Source: an uncultured Chloroflexota bacterium (lineage in GTDB: Bacteria > Chloroflexota > Dehalococcoidia > UBA2979). Taken from it: a stretch of DNA of 9,227 bases. The position numbers and the translations under genes were made by a program. Below are positions 6,041 to 9,227 of the stretch, in pieces (positions within the stretch are counted from its first letter, which is position 1; each line of letters starts with the position of its first letter). Location: contig CADEHD010000061.1 in the NCBI GenBank assembly GCA_902827055.1, forward strand, positions 1 to 9,227, written 5' to 3'. The notes under the pieces were generated by a model that ran no database searches, was not told where the DNA came from, and saw nothing but the letters and a program-made list of their open reading frames with translations.

Positions 6041-7342
6041 CTAGTCCTCGCGGCCCAGCGAGAGGCCCAGGACTCCGGCCAGCTCGACGAGCGAACCGGC
6101 CGCGGTCTCGGCGTAGAACTGGCGGGACTCGAGGCCGACCGCGATGTCGAGCAGGGCGCGGATCGCCCGAGGCGTGTCGAAGTCGTCGTCGAGCGCTTCC
6201 TGGAACTGGTTGCGCAGGTGCTGTACGCGCAGGTCGTCGCGTGGGCCGCCCCTCGAGTGCAGCGCGCGCTGCAGGAGCGCGGCGCGGTCGTCCCACGCGT
6301 GCATGTCGGCGTGTTCGTAGTTCAGCGGGGCGCGGTAGTGCTGCGACAGCAGGTACAGGCGCACGGCGTCCGCGCTGTGGCCCTCGCGGAGCACCTCGCT
6401 GACCTTGACGAGGTTCCCGAGGGACTTCGACATCTTGACGTGCTCGAGTTGGACGGTCCCCACGTGCATCCACGTGCTGCTGAAGGGGGCCTCGCCCGAC
6501 GCCGCCTCGGACTGCACGATTTCGCTGTCGTGGTGCGGGTACGCCAGGTCGGATCCCCCGCCGTGGATGTCGATGCGCGGGCCGAGCGCCTTCTGCGCCA
6601 TCGCCGAGCACTCGATGTGCCAGCCCGGGCGCCCCGCGCCCCACGGCGAGTCGAACGTCGCGCCCGGCGCGTCCGAAGGCTGCCACACGAGGAAATCGAG
6701 GGGGTCACGCTTGAGCTCGGCCGGTTCGGCGGGCATCGAGTCGCTCTTGAAGTCGCGCAGCTCTGCGCGCGTGAGACCGGCGAGCACCCCGAATCCCGGC
6801 GTACGACTCGTGTCGAAGAAGACGTGACCATCGACCTCGTACGCATGACCGCTCGCCACCAGCTGCTGGACCATCGCGATAATCTCGGGGAGCGTCTCCG
6901 AGACGCGCGGGTAGGCCTCGGGACGGAGGACGTGGAGGGCGTCCATCTCCTCCAGGTAGACAGCCTGGTTGCGATCCGTCAGCTCGCGGATGGAGATGCC
7001 CTCGCGCGCCGACACGCGAATCATGTCGTCGTCGATGTCCGTGATGTTCTGGATGTGGCGCACGTCCAGCGCCTGGAACTCGAGGTAGCGCCGCACGACG
7101 TCGAAGAAGACGAACACCCGAGCGTGCCCCAGGTGCCCCACGTCATACGGCGTGATGCCGCACACGTACATACGCGCCACGCCGCGCTCGACGGGCTCGA
7201 ACAGCTCCTTGCGGCGCGAGAGCGCGTTGTAGATCTCGAGCAGGGAACGCTCCCTGGGTCTAGCGGCGGGTATCGCGTCACCTGAGGACGCGGAAGTTGG
7301 GCTCGAATCGTAGCACCCGACCACGTTTGCCCCGCGTCCCAC
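6041..7342 (-). CDS. cysS: Cysteinyl-tRNA synthetase lacking the C-terminal anticodon-binding domain
   Basis: This class I synthetase would join cysteine to tRNA-Cys in the cytosol. Residues below count from GTG 7342 (433 aa). The HIGH motif is H-L-G-H at 70-73 and K-M-S-K-S is at 303-307. Zinc/cysteine ligands are Cys61, Cys245, His270 and Glu274, with spacings as in E. coli (28, 209, 234, 238). I-T-D-I-D-D and H-Y-R-A-P-L-N-Y favour CysRS over the mycothiol enzyme MshC. The protein stops at G-V-L-G-L-S-L-G, where E. coli CysRS has about 60 further residues, and no remnant of that domain follows in any frame. The first 33 residues are unlike the family. GTG 7342 has GAGGAG 4 nt upstream, but family similarity begins at CTG 7243, behind AGGGAG with 6-nt spacing, which would give 400 aa and make Cys61 Cys28. 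It diverges from the DinB-like gene. Confidence 0.92.
   Translation of the reverse strand: MGRGANVVGCYDSSPTSASSGDAIPAARPRERSLLEIYNALSRRKELFEPVERGVARMYVCGITPYDVGHLGHARVFVFFDVVRRYLEFQALDVRHIQNITDIDDDMIRVSAREGISIRELTDRNQAVYLEEMDALHVLRPEAYPRVSETLPEIIAMVQQLVASGHAYEVDGHVFFDTSRTPGFGVLAGLTRAELRDFKSDSMPAEPAELKRDPLDFLVWQPSDAPGATFDSPWGAGRPGWHIECSAMAQKALGPRIDIHGGGSDLAYPHHDSEIVQSEAASGEAPFSSTWMHVGTVQLEHVKMSKSLGNLVKVSEVLREGHSADAVRLYLLSQHYRAPLNYEHADMHAWDDRAALLQRALHSRGGPRDDLRVQHLRNQFQEALDDDFDTPRAIRALLDIAVGLESRQFYAETAAGSLVELAGVLGLSLGRED
7241..7256 (-). promoter_or_regulatory. Inverted repeat covering a Shine-Dalgarno and possible CTG start of cysS
   Basis: CAGGGA-GCGT-TCCCTG on the minus strand is a perfect 6-bp inverted repeat with a 4-nt loop. 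Its left arm contains AGGGAG and its right arm ends in the CTG codon where CysRS family similarity begins. Folded as RNA it would hide both. Whether it is functional is an inference. Confidence 0.4.
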
Positions 7343-7345
7343 GCC

Positions 7346-7352
7346 CCTCCTC
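7346..7352 (-). promoter_or_regulatory. Ribosome binding site for the longer cysS start
   Basis: GAGGAGG on the minus strand precedes GTG 7342 with only 3-4 nt spacing, which is short. It supports the 433-residue form. A TGCTACGAT sequence (7307-7315), resembling an extended -10 promoter, lies downstream of this start and would exclude it from a transcript begun there. Confidence 0.4.
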
Positions 7353-7406
7353 GGGCCGTCCGAATCGAACCCCGCACCCCCTCTAGACAGCCGGCGCAGG
7401 ACGAGT

Positions 7407-7970
7407 ATGCTCGCGTTCCGCCAGCGGTGCTGCGGTTTCGGAGACCACCGGTTGACGACCGACGAGCACCGTCCTGGCGACTCATCAGGCCCGTACGACG
7501 GGGTCGATCACCTGGTCGCACTGCAGAGTGCGCGCCGGCGGCTGATCGGCGTCCTCGAGGACCTGGATGAGGATGCGGCGGGGCAGGTCGTGCACGGTGA
7601 GTGGCGAGTGCGCGACCTGCTTACGCACCTCGCGTCGTGGGACCGCATGGTGCTCGGCTTCCTCGGCGAGCTGGCCGCGGGGAGGCGTGACTTCGACCTG
7701 ACGGCACCGCCCGACGACGACTGGCAGGCCTGGAACGCGGTCCAGGTCGGCGCGTCCGCTGGGAGTCCGCTCGCGACGCGGCTCCAGGAGCTCGAGTCCG
7801 CTCGCGATGCCCTCATGAACGCGATGTATGACCTCGATCGGGCGCTGCTGGGCACCGAGGTGCTGGCCCCCTGGGGGTTCGCGGACACCGTGCTCGGGCA
7901 CGTCCTGACTCAGGCGGTGCACGACGCGCAGCACACGGATCAGATCCTGGAGGCGCTCGGTCGCCCCTAG
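7407..7970 (+). CDS. DinB-like four-helix-bundle protein
   Basis: The protein is up to 187 residues and belongs to the DinB/YfiT-like metalloenzyme superfamily. The helix with W-R-V-R-D-L-L-T-H-L-A-S-W-D (66-79) is the family's first metal-binding helix, with His74. The last helix carries His172 and His176 in V-H-D-A-Q-H-T-D-Q-I. These three His usually bind a divalent metal. Superfamily members transfer thiols (bacillithiol, mycothiol, glutathione) or are damage-inducible proteins of unknown role; no specific activity can be assigned. ATG 7407 has only a weak AGGA upstream. TTG 7452, with GGAGA 7 nt before it, is a plausible alternative that drops 15 residues outside the conserved fold. It diverges from cysS across 64 bases and converges on the surface-protein gene, with a terminator between. 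Confidence 0.85.
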   Translation: MLAFRQRCCGFGDHRLTTDEHRPGDSSGPYDGVDHLVALQSARRRLIGVLEDLDEDAAGQVVHGEWRVRDLLTHLASWDRMVLGFLGELAAGRRDFDLTAPPDDDWQAWNAVQVGASAGSPLATRLQELESARDALMNAMYDLDRALLGTEVLAPWGFADTVLGHVLTQAVHDAQHTDQILEALGRP

Positions 7971-8071
7971 TCCGGCGTCCCCCACGCACCTCGATCGCAC
8001 CACTGAGCGCGCTCTGACATCGAGACTGGCGCGTTGCTCAGGAACTGAGGCACCTTCGGGCCTGCAACGCG

Positions 8072-8102
8072 AAGCGGGCGCCCCCTGAGAGGGCGCCCGC
8101 TT
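8072..8102. terminator. Bidirectional hairpin terminator between convergent genes
   Basis: A perfect 12-bp stem (aagcgggcgccc / gggcgcccgctt) has a 7-nt loop (cctgaga). It sits between the 3' ends of the DinB-like gene (plus) and the surface-protein gene (minus). There is no long T-run on either side, only TT on the plus strand at the stem end. Nothing else was found in the surrounding 7971-8137 gap. Confidence 0.75.
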
Positions 8103-8137
8103 GCGTGGATGCGAAGCGCTGATGCGCTCGGTGTCCG

Positions 8138-9227
8138 CTAGATGCGCGAGCCTCGGGTGGCGACCATCAGCGCTCCGATGAAGCCGAGCAGTGCCGAGAG
8201 CATGACCCAGCGCATGGCGACGGCGCCCATACCCTCGGTGGCCTCCGCAAGGCCCGACTCGCCATCGCCGGCCTTCGGCAGCGCCGTGGGCAGGCCGATG
8301 ATGCTGACGCCGTCCGTGGCGGGCCCGATCGTTGCCGGCGCGGCAGGTCCCGTGCCGTCGAGGTCGAGCCGGCCCACCACCGAGTCGACGGTGCGACTCG
8401 TCGGTGCCAGGGCGTCGAAGGTCAGCATGTAGACCTGCGATGCGCTGCTGGTGCCCGGGTTCATGTCCGGCAGTGCGCACATGACCTGGCTCTTGCCGGC
8501 CTCCGCTGCGGGGCCGGAGATGCAGCCCGCCGGTGCGGAGCTGACGAATCGGAGGTACGCACTCTCGTAGGTGTCGACCAGGCTGACGCCCGTCGTCGGG
8601 GTGTCGCCCCTGACCGTGAGCGTGACGGTGAAGGTCACGCGCTCACCCACTCGAGCCGGGTTGGCCGAGGAGAGCACCTTCTTGATTTCCGCGCTCGAGC
8701 CACGAACCTCCGGAGACGGGGTCGCCGTCGGAGCGGGCGTGGGGTCCGGGTCCGGCGTGGGGCCCGGGTCGCAATTCGTGCACACAGGGGGCGGGGGAGG
8801 CGTCTCGGTCTGCTGGTTGAACCAGCACACCGTGGGCGTGCCCTCGCCGTCCACGTACACGTCCACGGAGCTGCTCAGGTACTCGGTGTCGAGGTACGAC
8901 AGCGCCGAGTACTCGTACTCGTCGTAGTACAGCAGGTCGGTGCAGCTGTTGGCCTCGAAGTCCCACAGCAGGGCGCCGCCGAGGCTGGTCCAACCGCTCT
9001 GCGCCTGCTCGGTGACGATGCGCTCGCCACGAGCGATGTCGAACGTCCGCGAGCTGCCACCGGGGACGGACGGCGAGACGATGCTGCCGTCAATCAGGAA
9101 GGTGAAGCTACCGCCCTCGATCGGGTCTCCCTCGAGGTCGAGTGCGACCTTCTCGATCCGGATCGTCCCGGTCGGGGTCGGCGACGGGGTCGGCGACGGG
9201 GTCGGCGACGGGGTCGGCGACGGGGTC
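8138..9227 (-). CDS. Secreted surface protein with prealbumin-like and DUF11-like domains and sortase-type tail, partial
   Basis: The frame is open at the right edge, so the N-terminus is missing; 362 residues are visible. Order from N to C: a (T-P-S-P)n linker (9170-9227); a prealbumin/SpaA-like domain (about 8942-9169) starting G-T-I-R-I-E-K-V, with a V-T-E-Q-A-Q-S-G-W turn and ending in Cys; and a Tyr-rich acidic strip (Y-Y-D-E-Y-E-Y, about 8850-8938). Next come a linker with five Pro and C-T-N-C, and Pro/Asp/Thr repeats (about 8700-8815). A DUF11-like beta-sandwich follows (about 8405-8700: S-A-N-P-A-R-V-G-E-R-V-T-F-T-V), with two Cys that may form a disulfide. The tail is LPKAG (8267-8281), then a membrane helix and R-G-S-R-I. 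The protein is probably exported and either sortase-anchored or membrane-anchored, acting as an adhesin or envelope component. No sortase gene is in the window. Confidence 0.85.
   Translation of the reverse strand, partial: TPSPTPSPTPSPTPSPTPTGTIRIEKVALDLEGDPIEGGSFTFLIDGSIVSPSVPGGSSRTFDIARGERIVTEQAQSGWTSLGGALLWDFEANSCTDLLYYDEYEYSALSYLDTEYLSSSVDVYVDGEGTPTVCWFNQQTETPPPPPVCTNCDPGPTPDPDPTPAPTATPSPEVRGSSAEIKKVLSSANPARVGERVTFTVTLTVRGDTPTTGVSLVDTYESAYLRFVSSAPAGCISGPAAEAGKSQVMCALPDMNPGTSSASQVYMLTFDALAPTSRTVDSVVGRLDLDGTGPAAPATIGPATDGVSIIGLPTALPKAGDGESGLAEATEGMGAVAMRWVMLSALLGFIGALMVATRGSRI
8141..8281 (-). other. LPXTG-like sorting signal (LPKAG, membrane helix, basic tail)
   Basis: The last 47 residues begin with LPKAG, continue through a Gly/Glu-rich spacer, then a hydrophobic helix (about W-V-M-L-S-A-L-L-G-F-I-G-A-L-M-V) and end with R-G-S-R-I. 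This three-part order is that of sortase substrates. Ala replaces the usual Thr, and the spacer of about 18 residues is longer than usual, so it may instead be a plain membrane anchor. Confidence 0.6.
9174..9227. repeat. 12-bp tandem repeat encoding Thr-Pro-Ser-Pro
   Basis: The unit ggtcggcgacgg repeats identically from 9176 (four full copies, then cut by the edge). On the minus strand each copy encodes four linker residues, T-P-S-P. Copy number in the full gene cannot be seen. Confidence 0.9.

Noticed and set aside
5945..7285. Long plus-strand open frame opposite cysS
   Set aside because: The minus strand encodes an unmistakable CysRS core here; the plus-strand product has no family features.
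7243..7342. T-box riboswitch upstream of cysS
   Set aside because: No AGGGTGGnACCGCG-like T-box sequence or specifier stem is visible in the short leader.
6041..7342. Assignment of the synthetase as MshC (mycothiol biosynthesis)
   Set aside because: C-G-I-T-P-Y-D and the missing C-terminal domain are MshC-like, but H-Y-R-A-P-L-N-Y, the M-D-A-L-H-V-L-R-P segment and the N-terminal L-E-I-Y-N-A-L match CysRS better. Kept only as a question.
7345..7375. tRNA-like GGGGTTCGATTCGG on the minus strand upstream of cysS
   Set aside because: The T-loop sequence is present but the flanking bases do not form a 5-bp T-stem, and no acceptor, D or anticodon arms can be drawn.

Overview
The window is GC-rich throughout, uses GTG starts often, and has strong AGGAGG-type ribosome binding sites. 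It carries eight genes, two of them cut by the window edges. An F420-type luciferase-like oxidoreductase, a Tat-exported copper nitrite reductase, and a surface protein built from prealbumin-like and DUF11-like domains with a sortase-like tail together suggest a free-living, aerobic or facultative bacterium of the Chloroflexota or Actinobacteriota type. This assignment is an inference from gene content, not from a marker gene.

Left edge (1-1213, minus): a lipoprotein with a trypsin-like (S1C/HtrA-type) fold. All three catalytic positions appear to be substituted, so it looks like a pseudoprotease. A 359-base intergenic stretch follows, from which a plus-strand run diverges: a short cytoplasmic S49 (SppA-like) peptidase, a gamma-class carbonic anhydrase-like protein whose ATG overlaps the sppA stop, a flavin-reductase-domain protein, and, after a 119-base gap, an LLM-class F420-dependent oxidoreductase. 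A strong bidirectional hairpin terminator (4687-4713) ends this run.

Centre (4758-7342, minus): a copper nitrite reductase (NirK) with all type 1 and type 2 copper ligands and a Tat lipoprotein signal, and a cysteinyl-tRNA synthetase lacking the usual C-terminal anticodon-binding domain. A UUCG-capped hairpin separates them. The synthetase start is unusual: the part matching the family begins at a CTG codon behind a well-placed Shine-Dalgarno, which can itself fold into a hairpin with that codon.

Right part: a DinB-like four-helix-bundle protein (plus), diverging from cysS, ends at a second bidirectional terminator (8072-8102). Convergent to it is the C-terminal portion of a large secreted surface protein (8138 to the right edge) with a Thr-Pro-Ser-Pro repeat linker, a prealbumin-like domain, a Tyr-rich patch, a Cys/Pro linker, a DUF11-like domain and an LPKAG sorting-signal-like tail.

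I see no CRISPR array, insertion sequence, phage gene or convincing RNA gene. The most interesting items are the pseudoprotease lipoprotein beside the S49 peptidase, the anticodon-domain-less CysRS with its possible CTG start, and the sortase-type surface protein with an in-frame 12-bp tandem repeat.
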